This document shows positions 24,474 to 34,208 of a stretch of DNA of 53,648 nt, one piece after another; the stretch's first letter is position 1, and each line of letters opens with the position of its first letter. A program made the translations under genes and the position numbers. Where the stretch lies: the NCBI GenBank assembly GCA_035319125.1, contig DATHDG010000045.1:1-53648 (forward strand), written 5' to 3'. The notes below the pieces were generated by a model. It worked only from the letters and a program-made list of their open reading frames with translations. It ran no database searches and was not told the origin of the DNA. This DNA comes from Fen-1308 sp035319125 (GTDB lineage Bacteria; Nitrospirota; Thermodesulfovibrionia; Thermodesulfovibrionales; Dissulfurispiraceae).

Positions 24474-25687
24474 TTATGTTTCCTCGCGTTTTGGAAGACT
24501 AAAAAAGAAGGTGGCTCCATGATCGACAGCGCCTTCCGCCCACGTTTTCCCTCCGTGACGAGCTATAATGCGACGGACATTTGCCAATCCAATCCCAGTT
24601 CCTTCAAACTCCTCCTCCGTATGGAGGCGCTGAAATACATCAAAGATTCTCTCTTTAAATTGCATGTCGAAGCCTATACCATTGTCGCTGACAGAGCAGA
24701 TAATCTCCTTGCCTGTGTCTCTGCATCTTACGCTGATCTCAGGATTAGAACATCTACGTGTATATTTCACCGCATTGGAGATCAAATTATTTAACACAAG
24801 CTTAAGCAGTGCCCGGTCACCATCACAACAGGAAGTTCATCAAATCTCCACTCAATCTCACAAGTTTTGATATCATCAGCCATTTCTTTAAGCACTTCGG
24901 TAACCAGAATATTCAGATTGACCTTTCTCTTTTCCGGTTTTGACAGTCCAAGCCGCGAAAAGGCAAGCAGATCATCGATCAGCCGCTCCATCCTCTTGGT
25001 AGCGTTAGCTATTGCAAGCATATAACGGTGAACTTTTTCATCCGGCTGATCAATTAGCCTCTTGCGCAACTGATCAGCATAACTCGACAGGTGACGCAGG
25101 GGAGCCCGCAGATCATGAGATACCGAATAACTGAAGGCTTCAAGCTGTTTCATTGCCTCTATTAATTCCGACGTCTGCCGCTTGATCAACTCCTGTGACG
25201 CTTTATAAGAAGAAATATCTCGAATGACAGCTATCACCACGGCATCCTTATCTAATTGAAACGGTCCAAGCGCTATGTTTACCGGGAATTCTGTGCCGTC
25301 CTCTTTCAGAGCATAAAGCTCAAGCTCTGAACCCATCGGACGAAGCCTTGGTGACTCCATGTATGCCTTACGGTGCTCCAAATGCCTTGCCCTGAAACGC
25401 TCCGGAAGTAATACCTCAACATTCATTCCAAGCAACTGAGTCCTTGTGTATCCGAACAATCTTTCCGCATGTTTGTTTGATCGCAAAACATTACCCGCCA
25501 AGCCGACAAGCATGATGGCATCTGGAGCAAATTCGAACAGGCCTTCAAACATGCCCTTCGTTCTGTTCAGTTCGTCCAGATACTTCGTCTTATCCGCTTC
25601 AGACCGCTCAAGCTCGGCAATTCTTTCCCGCAGAACTATGAGATCAGCGATCAGCTGTTCATTTGTCAGATGACCACTTGCTTCCAC
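24474..25687 (-). pseudogene. PAS histidine kinase interrupted by a single-base frameshift
   Basis: Two frames overlap by 7 nt. Frame one (25687 to 24791) encodes a short coiled N-terminus, a PAS domain (about residues 45-165; FAPDAIMLVGLAGNVLRSN), a HisKA domain with phospho-histidine in YSVSHDLRAPLRHL, and then drifts into GHCLSLC and a stop. Frame two (24797 to 24474) supplies the rest: NNLISNAVKYT (N box), VSDNGIGFDMQ (G1) and EGTGIGLANVRRI (G2). Reading ATGGGTGACCGGGCA instead of ATGGTGACCGGGCA restores GDRALLKLVLNNL, so one base is missing near 24820-24822. Either the gene is disrupted or the sequence has an error there. It is probably cotranscribed with the downstream receiver. Confidence 0.85.
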
Positions 25688-25822
25688 CAGATGCCCCCTT
25701 AGCGCACAGCTTATTTTCGATTATTTAAGTATAATCATTTAATTAAAAAGTGAAAGGTATTTGTAGAGATTGTCTCAGGCAGACGAGACTTTATGCAGTA
25801 GGGGTTAACTTTGCATTTGTTA

Positions 25823-27664
25823 TTATTTCTCTGTTTTGTCCTTATCATTCCCCCAAATTTCATCGAAATATTGCGGATACAATTTCTTGCCGCAGTCAGG
25901 ACATAAGCCGTGTGAAAATAATGCCTCGGAATGCTCACTGATATAAGTTTCTATTTGATTCCAATAGCCCTTATCATCACGGATCTTCTTGCAAGAGGAG
26001 CAAATAGGCAACAATCCGCTAAGTTGCTTAACCTGAGATAGAGCTTCCTGCAGTTTCACAATCAATTGCTCTCTCTCTTTTTCCAAATGCTTGCGTTCGG
26101 TGATGTCGTTTATCACTCCTATCAAACCACCAACAGAACCATCATTTTGAAAATATACCGCCTTGCTGAAAATGACTTCATGCTGGGTGCCATCTGCATG
26201 ATTGACCCTGAATTCATAGACCTGCGTGCGTTGCTTGACATCTGTCAACAGTTCCACATCTTTTCGATTATAAATTCGTGCCAAGTCAGGAGGAGCCATC
26301 TCATAAACGGACTTCCCGATTATATCTTTCCTGTCACGCCCAATAAATGCTTCAAAGGCTTTATTACAAGCCACGTAACGTAATTGCACATTTTTGCAGA
26401 AAACAGGATTGGGGATAGCCTCAATCAATCCTTGCAGGAATCTGGCATGTGCGCGTATGGTTGCCTGCGCTTTGTCCCTCTCGGCTTCAATATCTTTAAG
26501 CGCCGTAATGTCTCTGAACGCGGTAACTCCTGCAACAACACTGCCGTTTTCTGTGATGGGGCTGGCAACAACAGATACCGGAAATACAGACCCGTCTTTT
26601 CTCATGAATACTTCGTCCATTGAGATAAATGGTTGACCTGTCTTGAACACATTATGCATGCCGCATGCTTCAAAAGGCAGCGAAGAACCATCGGGTCTTC
26701 TGTTATGAACTATATTGTGAATGTTTCTGCCTTGAAGCTCTGCCTTGGTCCATCCCAAAAGACGTTCAGCTTCCGGATTCATAAAAACAATATCGCCATC
26801 GTCACTCCAGACATAAATGCCTTCAGTCAGGGATGACGTTATGTCTTTCAACTGCTTTTCACTTTTTGACAATGCATATTCGGCCTTTTTACGATCTGTG
26901 ATGTCCTGATGCGTGCCAATAATACGTATTATCTCACCTCGATCATCTCTAACCACCAATGATCGGGAAAGAATATCTAGATAATGCCCATTCCTGTGTT
27001 GCATGCGGAATTCAGTTTGATAGGTGTCCACACGCATGTCGCAATAATGTTTCATCAAAGACAAAGTGGACTCAAGATCGTCAGGATGTATGAGTCGCTT
27101 CCAAGTTGCAACACTATTTTCCAGTTCATCCTCAGCATATCCGAGCATTGATTTCCAGCGCGGCGAATAATATATTTTTTCATTCTGCAAATTATGATCC
27201 CAGAGGCCCTCGTTGGCTCCCTGCATAGCTAATGCAAACCGTTCTTCACTTGCCGCCAGTGCGTCTTCTATTGCTTTCTTTTGACGAAGATTGTCAATAA
27301 GCGAGTTAAAGGCTGCTGAAAACTCACCCAAGAAATCAACTTTCTGGTTAAGATCGCCCTTGGCAATCTGTTGAGTCTGCCACGTAAGGTGACGCAGGTT
27401 AGCATGCAGCTGCTTAAACGGAGAGACAAGAAATAATTTCCCCGGCGGTTCTACTGACAGATTTCCTTGGGATAATGAAGAGATAAAATTGCTGCCGTCC
27501 GCCAATGATTGAATAAGCAGATTAATTGTTTCATTCAGTTGAGCCAGTTCAGTATTGCTGCCATTATAATGCAGGCTGGAAATCCGATTTGGTGACCGCC
27601 CCTGAAGTAAGAGCGTTAAAGATTCAGTAAGCGCTGTGAGTGCTTTTTTATCATCCGGGTCCAA
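25823..27664 (-). CDS. Multi-PAS sensor protein with HAMP-like region and Cys-rich C-terminus, no catalytic output
   Basis: The 613-residue protein has no membrane helix. A HAMP-like stretch at about 85-130 (QIAKGDLNQKVDF, ..EFSAAFNSLIDNLR) is followed by three PAS domains at about 140-255, 260-385 and 395-515 (PAC ends RIIGTHQDITDRK, AGVTAFRDITAL, GLIGVINDITERK). A coiled linker (about 515-535) leads to a C-terminal tail with CSSCKKIRDDKGYW and CPDCGKKL, a four-cysteine possible zinc site. There is no kinase, GGDEF or EAL domain. The start is TTG 27664 with GAGG 7 nt upstream, 9 bp after the V4R gene. It may bind heme or flavin in a PAS and pass a signal to another protein. Confidence 0.75.
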   Translation of the reverse strand: MDPDDKKALTALTESLTLLLQGRSPNRISSLHYNGSNTELAQLNETINLLIQSLADGSNFISSLSQGNLSVEPPGKLFLVSPFKQLHANLRHLTWQTQQIAKGDLNQKVDFLGEFSAAFNSLIDNLRQKKAIEDALAASEERFALAMQGANEGLWDHNLQNEKIYYSPRWKSMLGYAEDELENSVATWKRLIHPDDLESTLSLMKHYCDMRVDTYQTEFRMQHRNGHYLDILSRSLVVRDDRGEIIRIIGTHQDITDRKKAEYALSKSEKQLKDITSSLTEGIYVWSDDGDIVFMNPEAERLLGWTKAELQGRNIHNIVHNRRPDGSSLPFEACGMHNVFKTGQPFISMDEVFMRKDGSVFPVSVVASPITENGSVVAGVTAFRDITALKDIEAERDKAQATIRAHARFLQGLIEAIPNPVFCKNVQLRYVACNKAFEAFIGRDRKDIIGKSVYEMAPPDLARIYNRKDVELLTDVKQRTQVYEFRVNHADGTQHEVIFSKAVYFQNDGSVGGLIGVINDITERKHLEKEREQLIVKLQEALSQVKQLSGLLPICSSCKKIRDDKGYWNQIETYISEHSEALFSHGLCPDCGKKLYPQYFDEIWGNDKDKTEK

Positions 27665-27673
27665 GCGAGTGCC

Positions 27674-28009
27674 TCATTTCCGTTCAGCCTTGAACCTGCA
27701 TACTCTCTCACCGGATGTCCAGCAGTCCACTTCTCTAACCTTGAATTCTTTATTTGCGTATTGTTCAAATATGCCCGATATGAAGCCTTCATCATAATTA
27801 CAAACCGTCTCACCAAAAACCGGCAAGCCGGAACAGTCAAGGTCCTCCTCAACGGTAAGGACAAGTTCCATCGTTTCTTCATTAAAGCTTTCCACCTTAA
27901 GCACCCCATTAACCATCAGATACAGAAAACAATCTTCACCTCTGACTTCAATTCTTTGCAAGGAAATCGACAGGTCTTTGATCTTCCCCGACCTCCTGCG
28001 GCATTTCAT
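27674..28009 (-). CDS. V4R/4-vinyl-reductase-like small-molecule sensor domain protein
   Basis: A 111-residue protein whose C-terminal two thirds resembles the V4R domain: ELVLTVEEDLDCSGLPVFGE, CNYDEGFISGIFEQYAN and the ending EVDCWTSGERVCRF, including the conserved C..G..C motif. V4R domains bind small hydrophobic or metal-linked ligands and often regulate transcription or signalling. I start at ATG 28009, where it overlaps the stop of a small upstream ORF (ATGA); an in-frame GTG at 28033 is an alternative. It is followed after 9 bp by the multi-PAS sensor, so they are probably cotranscribed and may act together. Only a fragment of the longer V4R-containing proteins is present. Confidence 0.7.
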   Translation of the reverse strand: MKCRRRSGKIKDLSISLQRIEVRGEDCFLYLMVNGVLKVESFNEETMELVLTVEEDLDCSGLPVFGETVCNYDEGFISGIFEQYANKEFKVREVDCWTSGERVCRFKAERK

Positions 28010-28149
28010 TGCAACATCAGTAGCTTCTCCCACACAGTATACAGACGGTCAATAATTCGCAGTCTTAAATCCGGCTCCAACCGGTATTTGAACTGCTTGA
28101 TTAAATTATTACATACTTTGGTGCCCGGCACAACTAATGCTGCTTGCAC
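28006..28149 (-). CDS. Possible small ORF upstream of the V4R gene
   Basis: A 47-codon frame starts at GTG 28149 and ends at 28006, overlapping the V4R ATG as ATGA. The C-terminal half looks protein-like (QFKYRLEPDLRLRIIDRLY). No clear ribosome site is seen and no family is recognised. It could be a leader peptide coupling translation to the V4R gene, or the decayed end of a longer gene. Confidence 0.3.
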   Translation of the reverse strand: MQAALVVPGTKVCNNLIKQFKYRLEPDLRLRIIDRLYTVWEKLLMLQ

Positions 28150-28300
28150 TAATAGTTGATTTAATCCTTAATCTAATTATATCTATTGCTGTCAGTCTAA
28201 AGTTAAGCATTGCATTGAGCCTGATCCGAAACTCATATGTCAGAATCCCAGTTTCGATATGATATACTTTTGTCTTTAACACTTTTCAGGCAAAAACCAA

Positions 28301-30016
28301 ATGGGAAACAGATATAGGGATAATATGCGATTGCCAATTCTTCAAGGCATTCTGCCGATTGATATGTCCAGGGTGTCGGCCGACATCATTGCAGGTATTA
28401 CATTGGCGGCCCTTGCCATACCTGAGGTAATGGGGTACACAAAGATAGCCGGTACACCTGTGATTTCAGGCCTGTATACAATACTCATTCCCCTAATACT
28501 TTTCTCTATTTTTGGCTCTTCCAGGCACCTTGTAGTTGGCGCTGATTCCGCAACCGCTGCAATTCTTGCCGGCTCTCTCTTTGGGACGGCTGTATGGGGA
28601 TCCGCCAAGTGGCTCGAACTGGCAAGCATACTTGCTCTTTTGTCAGCCGGGTTCTTAATCCTGGCATTTATCCTTCGCCTTGGCTTTCTGGCTGACTTTA
28701 TGTCTCGTACCGTCCTTACCGGATTCTTAGCGGGCGTGGGAGTTCAGGTGTCAATATGGTCTATTCCAGAAATGCTTGGCATTCCAGTGGAGGGACAAAA
28801 CACAATTCAGCAGTTTGTCGCCGGCCTGCATCACTTGCTCCCGATAAATGCATATTCGGCATTTGTTTCCGTCATTGTGCTTGTGATAATGGTCGCCTCA
28901 AAAAAGATGTCGACCAGAATTCCCGGTGCGTTAATAGCTGTTATCTGCTCTATTCTGGCAAGCGTATTGTTTGATCTTCAAGCTCACGGGGTAAACGTCA
29001 CGGGCAGAATGCCTGCCGGCCTGCCGAGTATCGGATTGCCCACTCTGCGCATCGATAAAGCATTACTTGTGCAGCTGCTACCCACTGCCTTCGCAATGTC
29101 GGTCGTGATCCTGACGCAGAGTGCTGCCACATCTAGAGCTTATGCGGCCCGATATAATGAACATTTCAATGAAAATGTCGACTTGTTCGCTCTCAGCCTT
29201 GCCAACATAGGTGCTGGCCTGTCAGGCACTTTTGTGGTGAACGGAAGCCCGACAAAAACCCAGATGCTTGACAGCTTTGGCGGGAGAAGTCAGTTATCTC
29301 AGATTGTAACAGCACTGGTTGTATTCTTGGTTCTGTTGTTCCTTACCGGTCCTCTATCATATTTGCCTGACCCTGCACTTTCAGCTGTAGTCTTCATTAT
29401 CGGAATTGAGTTGATTAACGTTAAAGAGATGAGAAAGATCAGTGTACAAAGTCCTACCGAATTCTGGGTTGCATTTATTGCCGCCATAGCTGTTATTACT
29501 GCGGGTGTCGAGTGGGGCATTATTCTGTCGATGGTGCTGTCCCTTATAGATCATGTGCGGCGAAGTTATAGGCCGACAAATGTCATAGTAGCTGCCAACG
29601 GCACGGGCGGCTGGCGTTCACTGCCGTTAAGCACGCCTAAGCAACTGAGGCCGGGACTTCTTGTGTACCGTTTTACTCATAGCATTTACTACGCCAATAC
29701 TGACCGTCTTTTTCAGGAAGTAATGGACCTTGTCAATAATGCACATCCGCATTTACGGTGGTTCTGCATAGAGGCATCTGCAATTGCAGGGGTTGATTAT
29801 ACGGCTGCTGAAGTGCTTCGTTCGATTCATGGCATATTAACGAAGAAGGATATCAGGCTCGTATTTGCTGACGTTGTTATCGATACTGTCCAAACAGAGT
29901 TAGACAGGTTTGAACTTACGGAGTTGATAGGGAAAGATTTCTTCTACACAACACTTCAGGAAATGGTGGCCGCATATGATGGCATATCGCTAAATGATAC
30001 ATTGAGACCGTCATGA
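28301..30016 (+). CDS. SulP family anion (sulfate-type) permease with STAS domain
   Basis: A 571-residue inner-membrane transporter. The SulP signature region begins with DIIAGITLAALAIPEVMGYT and includes FGSSRHLVVGADSATAAILA. About ten to fourteen hydrophobic helices extend to residue 430. The C-terminal cytoplasmic STAS domain is at about 440-560 (FCIEASAIAGVDYTAAEVL). SulP proteins move sulfate, bicarbonate or other anions; the ion is not decided by sequence here. The alternate ATG at 28325 has AGGG 5 nt upstream and may be the true start. It stands alone, divergent from the V4R/PAS genes. Confidence 0.9.
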   Translation: MGNRYRDNMRLPILQGILPIDMSRVSADIIAGITLAALAIPEVMGYTKIAGTPVISGLYTILIPLILFSIFGSSRHLVVGADSATAAILAGSLFGTAVWGSAKWLELASILALLSAGFLILAFILRLGFLADFMSRTVLTGFLAGVGVQVSIWSIPEMLGIPVEGQNTIQQFVAGLHHLLPINAYSAFVSVIVLVIMVASKKMSTRIPGALIAVICSILASVLFDLQAHGVNVTGRMPAGLPSIGLPTLRIDKALLVQLLPTAFAMSVVILTQSAATSRAYAARYNEHFNENVDLFALSLANIGAGLSGTFVVNGSPTKTQMLDSFGGRSQLSQIVTALVVFLVLLFLTGPLSYLPDPALSAVVFIIGIELINVKEMRKISVQSPTEFWVAFIAAIAVITAGVEWGIILSMVLSLIDHVRRSYRPTNVIVAANGTGGWRSLPLSTPKQLRPGLLVYRFTHSIYYANTDRLFQEVMDLVNNAHPHLRWFCIEASAIAGVDYTAAEVLRSIHGILTKKDIRLVFADVVIDTVQTELDRFELTELIGKDFFYTTLQEMVAAYDGISLNDTLRPS

Positions 30017-30130
30017 ATTGCTGCGACTATTTTAAACCTATCATTTCTTGACTTTAATACCGATTTCCAATATGTTGTAATGGTGGCAAAATTCGACAGA
30101 ATAGTGCATGATCTCAAAGGAGTGAACTAA

Positions 30131-31606
30131 ATGATCAATCAGGAAGACAAAAGTCATCGCAACATACTTCAGCAGATAGCCCGTCTGGCTATGCTGGAAC
30201 GCGGGTTATTGCCCGATTTTTCGACTGACGTCATTTCCGAATTGACGGCTATGAAATCACCGGCAATAATAGAAAATGACGGCATTCGTGATCTTAAGAA
30301 TTTATTGTGGGCATCCATAGACAATGATGATTCACGGGACCTTGACCAACTGACTGTTGCCGAGTCAATGCAGGATGGAAATGTAAAAATATATGTAGCC
30401 ATTGCAGATGTCGACTCTCTTGTGCTTAACAATTCTGCAATTGATACTCACGCGCGCCACAATACGACTTCGATATATACCGCAGCTCAAATTTTCCCTA
30501 TGCTGCCTGAGAGATTGTCAACCGATTTGACATCATTAAATTACGGTGAGGATCGTCCGGCTATTGTTGTAGAGTATGTTGTAACGCCTGATGGCTCGTT
30601 AACCACTTCCGACGTATACCAGGCCGTTGTCTACAATTATGCGAAGCTTGCATATAATGGCGTTTCTGACTGGCTTGATGGAAAAGTGCCGATCCCGGCT
30701 CAAATAAGTTCTGTAAAGGGCCTTGATGAAAATCTCAAGTTACAGGACCGTGTTGCACAAAGCATGAAGAAGGTTAGGCGCGATCATGGTGCACTGACCT
30801 TTGAAACCATCAAGGCTAATATGATTTTTGAAGGCGATGAAATCAGAGAGATGCAGCCGGAACGGAAGAATCGGGCAAGAGACCTTATTGAAGATTTCAT
30901 GATAGCTGCGAATGGCGTTATCGCCCGGTATCTGTCTTCTAAAAATGTACCATCCATAAGACGCATAGTCCGTATTCCCGAAAGATGGGACCGCATAGCG
31001 GAGATTGCTGCTGATCATGGATTTACGTTGCCTGATACTCCTGATGCCGTGGCACTCGAAAAATTCCTCACAGCACAAAAAGAGTCCGACCCTCTTAGGT
31101 TCCCGGATCTCTCATTAGTAATAATAAAACTGATGGGTGCCGGCGAATATGTTGCCGATATGCCGGGGGATTCAGTACCTGGACATTTCGCGTTGGCAGT
31201 CAATGATTATGCTCATTCTACAGCTCCTAACCGCAGATATCCCGACCTGATTACCCAGAGATTGCTGAAGGCCTCGTTAGAGAATAAAAAGATGCCCTAT
31301 AGTAATGACGAGCTTCAGACCTTGGCCAAACATTGCACGGAAGAAGAAGACGCCGTGAAAAAGGTTGAAAGGCAGGTATCTAAATCAGCAGCAGCCCTGC
31401 TGCTTGAATCAAGGATAGGCGAGAAATTTGACGCTATTATTACAGGCGCCTCAGAGAAAGGAACTTGGGCAAGACTTTTAGCAATGCCTGTTGAAGGCAG
31501 GCTGATACAGGGGTTCAAGGGCTCAGACGTCGGGCACAGGATACGTGTGCAGTTGGTAAATACCGACGTTGAGAAGGGATTTATAGACTTCAAGAAGGTG
31601 AACTGA
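30131..31606 (+). CDS. RNB-domain exoribonuclease (RNase II/R family)
   Basis: The 491-residue protein contains the RNB catalytic domain. The aspartate cluster is in SIDNDDSRDLDQLT, with AIADVDSLV next to it. Later motifs HFALAVNDYAHSTAPNRRYPDL and RVLVQRL-like ITQRLLKA are typical of RNase II/R. RNB enzymes degrade single-stranded RNA 3' to 5'. Cold-shock domains usual at the N-terminus of RNase R are absent, so this is a short form; the C-terminal region (KGTWARLLAMPVEGRLIQG) is S1-like. AAGGAG lies 8 nt before the ATG. Confidence 0.88.
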   Translation: MINQEDKSHRNILQQIARLAMLERGLLPDFSTDVISELTAMKSPAIIENDGIRDLKNLLWASIDNDDSRDLDQLTVAESMQDGNVKIYVAIADVDSLVLNNSAIDTHARHNTTSIYTAAQIFPMLPERLSTDLTSLNYGEDRPAIVVEYVVTPDGSLTTSDVYQAVVYNYAKLAYNGVSDWLDGKVPIPAQISSVKGLDENLKLQDRVAQSMKKVRRDHGALTFETIKANMIFEGDEIREMQPERKNRARDLIEDFMIAANGVIARYLSSKNVPSIRRIVRIPERWDRIAEIAADHGFTLPDTPDAVALEKFLTAQKESDPLRFPDLSLVIIKLMGAGEYVADMPGDSVPGHFALAVNDYAHSTAPNRRYPDLITQRLLKASLENKKMPYSNDELQTLAKHCTEEEDAVKKVERQVSKSAAALLLESRIGEKFDAIITGASEKGTWARLLAMPVEGRLIQGFKGSDVGHRIRVQLVNTDVEKGFIDFKKVN

Positions 31607-31669
31607 TTAAATGACGATATCAGTGACTGATAACGACAATAAAAAAAGGATTAAGGCAGAGCGGGAACT

Positions 31670-32245
31670 ATGAAATTAAAGATTGGCGTCATGGGATCGG
31701 CAACAGGGAAGATAGCTGACAATCACAAAAAAATAGCCTATGCACTTGGGGCGGAGATAGCGCAAAACGGCTGTGTGACTATAACCGGAGCGTGCCCCGG
31801 CCTGCCGCTTGAGTCTGCCAAAGGAGCGCACGATGCAGGCGGCATTGTCATCGGCATTTCACCGGCGTTAAGCGAATGGGAGCATATAAACAAATACAAC
31901 TCGCCGATTGAGCCCCATGATGTCCTTATATTTACGGGCAGCGGACTTATGGGAAGAGAGGTCGTTAATATCAGAAGCTCGGATATTGTCGTAATAATTG
32001 GTGGCCGCTCAGGCACACTCGGAGAATTCTCTATAGCATATGATGAAGGCAAGTTAATTGGAATTGTCGTGGGCAGCGGAGGTATCACCTCTGAAGTCAA
32101 GAACATTGTTAAAATCATAAAGAAGAAGACAGGCGCCAAGATAATTTACGATGCTAATCCCCGCACCCTGATCAAAAACCTGCTGAACTATTACAAATCT
32201 GAGCATCACAAGCATCCCAGCGTTCATCATGTGAAACAGACTTAA
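31670..32245 (+). CDS. SLOG superfamily (LOG-like) nucleotide-binding protein
   Basis: The 191-residue protein has a Rossmann-like SLOG fold. The opening GVMGSATGKIADNHK is followed by TITGACPGLPLESAKGAHDAG, and the family motif GGRSGTLGEFSIAYDEGK lies near residue 115. This matches the TIGR00725-type relatives of cytokinin-activating LOG proteins (formerly lysine-decarboxylase-like), which cleave or bind nucleotide-like ligands. The exact substrate is unknown. It follows the RNB exonuclease gene by 63 bp in the same direction and may be cotranscribed. The C-terminus is histidine-rich (SEHHKHPSVHHVKQT). Confidence 0.8.
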   Translation: MKLKIGVMGSATGKIADNHKKIAYALGAEIAQNGCVTITGACPGLPLESAKGAHDAGGIVIGISPALSEWEHINKYNSPIEPHDVLIFTGSGLMGREVVNIRSSDIVVIIGGRSGTLGEFSIAYDEGKLIGIVVGSGGITSEVKNIVKIIKKKTGAKIIYDANPRTLIKNLLNYYKSEHHKHPSVHHVKQT

Positions 32246-32406
32246 ATGCACTTTCCGGCTTCAGCTATGTTGTGGAGCAGGAACAGAAATGTTCACATAC
32301 CTGCTTTCATCTGTGCATGATGATACGCGAGACCGGGAATGCATTTCTGGTGGACCTCAAATTAGACACGACCAAGGGTGTACAAGATAGAAAGGTTAGT
32401 GTTGAA

Positions 32407-32430
32407 GGGACGGCAATCGTCTACCGTCCC
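32407..32430. terminator. Candidate terminator hairpin between converging genes
   Basis: Arms GGGACGG (32407-32413) and CCGTCCC (32424-32430) flank a 10-nt loop. It lies between the SLOG gene and the converging His-rich secreted protein gene. No long U tract follows on either strand, so it may act weakly. Confidence 0.4.
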
Positions 32431-32459
32431 CCTCAATTATTGTTAATTAATTCTTAGCA

Positions 32460-32735
32460 CTAATATCTGGCCCTGTCCCAGTGAGCGTCTCCCCAATGCC
32501 TCTCAGCCCTGTCTCTGCGCCAGTCATCGTGACCCCAGTGTCTATGATCCCACCCATCAAAATCTCTATGAAATCTTTCGTGCGCCGGCTCATGTACAAG
32601 TACAGGCACGGGGATTGGAAGTCCAGGCAAAGGCGAGATGAATCCAATATCCAGGCGTGTGCCTGCAAAACTCTGGCTTGCAAAACCAGCCAGCATTACC
32701 GTAACTGCTCCGATTATCAATAGCGCCTTTTTCAT
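32460..32735 (-). CDS. Small secreted His/Asp/Arg/Trp-rich protein
   Basis: A 91-residue product with a clear signal peptide (MKKALLIIGAVTVMLAGFAS then QSFAG). The mature part starts with GTRLDIGFISPLPGLPIPVP and ends in a strongly charged tail rich in His, Asp, Arg and Trp (HRHWGHDDWRRDRAERHWGD). The tail could bind metal ions. I start at ATG 32735, with GAGGAGG 7 nt upstream. I recognise no family; similar short His/Trp-rich secreted proteins occur in related bacteria. It is isolated, between the SLOG gene and a 546-bp stretch with no convincing gene. Confidence 0.7.
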   Translation of the reverse strand: MKKALLIIGAVTVMLAGFASQSFAGTRLDIGFISPLPGLPIPVPVLVHEPAHERFHRDFDGWDHRHWGHDDWRRDRAERHWGDAHWDRARY

Positions 32736-33281
32736 ATCTTTCCTCCTCAATGCCTTTATTATCTTCCTGGTTTCAGGATATCAAATGATTATGATCAGGC
32801 TGTGAAGGAATTGCGAAGAATTGTGATTTGATATCACAGTTGAATTCATCTTCCGTACACTCTCATCATATGACGTCAAGGATGTAAAGGCAAACGAGTC
32901 ATCTAACTTTATAACCAAAATAAGAGCCGGTAGAATGATGGGTCGGATTCATATTTTTCAGCGATCATTTCCGCACGTATCAACGCATAATTGAATTACA
33001 GCACAAGATGTGTTTATGCCGAATTTCGAGTATCCCCTACTCCGGCAGTCCCAGCCATTCCAGAAAACTCTGATTCCCTCTGGATTTTCGTGCTCAAAGA
33101 GTCTATGCCAATTATGCATCGCCTCATCATCAAAGCCGATGGCCCGACTTGTTTTAGATGCATGAGGCATCATGGTATTTCTTATGATTGAGCATAACAT
33201 CAGACACTTGTTATAGTAGTATTTATTGACGATCAGGTTATTAGCCTGTCAAACGACGATTCGGTGGAGGATGAAATTTTT
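32736..33281. other. 546-bp intergenic stretch with no convincing gene
   Basis: The region between the His-rich protein and the outer-membrane protein holds open frames on both strands (for example 32958-33200 on the minus strand and 32991-33191 on the plus strand). None shows a ribosome site or a recognisable domain. It contains the promoters of the divergent flanking genes. I see no tRNA, terminator or riboswitch that I can support. Confidence 0.5.
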
Positions 33282-34139
33282 ATGGGACAAATTCTACTTA
33301 CAGGATTGTGTTTTTTATGTTTGGTCTCGGCCACTAGCTATGCTCTTGCCGAAGGACAGGGCGCTATGCAAAACGGCATGTCGGTTCAGATTGGGTATGA
33401 CGGTGCCAGCCTCAGCTATAAAGAAACTGATCCAATAAATAGCAGCGTACTGGACAAGGACACTGGTTGGCAGAATGGTATAAATGCGGAGGCGCGCTAT
33501 GATGGCTCTATAATCGGGATTCCCTTCTTCATGCGGGGTTATTATGATTTTATAGGTTCCGGCAGTGCTAAGTATTCAGGGTCATTGCAGAACGGAACAC
33601 CCATTACGATGAGCACGAAGGAAGCAATATCCAAGACTGAGTTTGATTTGGGACTGAAAGTATGGAACGACAGAAATGGTACTCTGTCCTTTTATGGGGG
33701 TATTGGCTATCGTTGGTGGGATAGGGGGCAGGATGCTTTACCGGACTATAAGGAGAAGTACAGATGGGCTTTTGGCACCGCCGGTGCAAATGTATCATGG
33801 AGAATAACCGATAAGTTTATTGCAGCGCTAGATGGCGCATTGCTTATCCCGATCTCCCCGACGATGAAGACCAATGTAGCCGGTCTGCTGGACAACGCGA
33901 CATTTCACATGAAGAGCCGCATTGGCTTCAGGGCACAACTTCCCTTATCTTATGATTTTTATACCATCAAGCGATTTAAAATGTATGCATATGTTACCCC
34001 TTATTACGAGCGCTGGAATATTGGACAGTCTCCGCAGATACTTCTGACCTCTGGTGGACAGCCCGTAGCCTACGCTATTGAACCTAAAAGTCACACTGAT
34101 CTCTTCGGCAGTCTTCTGGGAGTGGGTGTCCATTTCTAG
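33282..34139 (+). CDS. Predicted outer-membrane beta-barrel protein
   Basis: The 285-residue product starts at ATG 33282, with GGTGGAGG about 10-11 nt upstream. A signal peptide (ILLTGLCFLCLVSATSYALA) is followed by a chain of alternating hydrophobic/polar segments rich in Tyr and Gly. The last residue is phenylalanine (LGVGVHF), the typical C-terminal signal for insertion by the BAM complex. I recognise no specific family; repeated strands such as MRGYYDF, SFYGGIGYRWW and YVTPYYERW suggest an 8- to 12-stranded barrel of the OmpW/OmpA-type size. It stands alone. Confidence 0.75.
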   Translation: MGQILLTGLCFLCLVSATSYALAEGQGAMQNGMSVQIGYDGASLSYKETDPINSSVLDKDTGWQNGINAEARYDGSIIGIPFFMRGYYDFIGSGSAKYSGSLQNGTPITMSTKEAISKTEFDLGLKVWNDRNGTLSFYGGIGYRWWDRGQDALPDYKEKYRWAFGTAGANVSWRITDKFIAALDGALLIPISPTMKTNVAGLLDNATFHMKSRIGFRAQLPLSYDFYTIKRFKMYAYVTPYYERWNIGQSPQILLTSGGQPVAYAIEPKSHTDLFGSLLGVGVHF

Positions 34140-34208
34140 GAAGAACTTGTTAACCTGTCGCGGATAGGGTGCTGTTCTTGCCATATCCTGAATGGTGCCC
34201 TATTTTAC

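Noticed and set aside
32894..32980. A GEMM-like AAAGGCAAACGAGTC string
   Set aside because: It lacks the following GACGCAAAG-type element and the paired CUAA/GGUA arms, so there is no fold of the class.
32958..33200. An 80-residue minus-strand frame in the long gap, with an overlapping plus-strand frame
   Set aside because: No ribosome site, no recognisable domain, and frames are open on both strands, as expected by chance or in decayed sequence.
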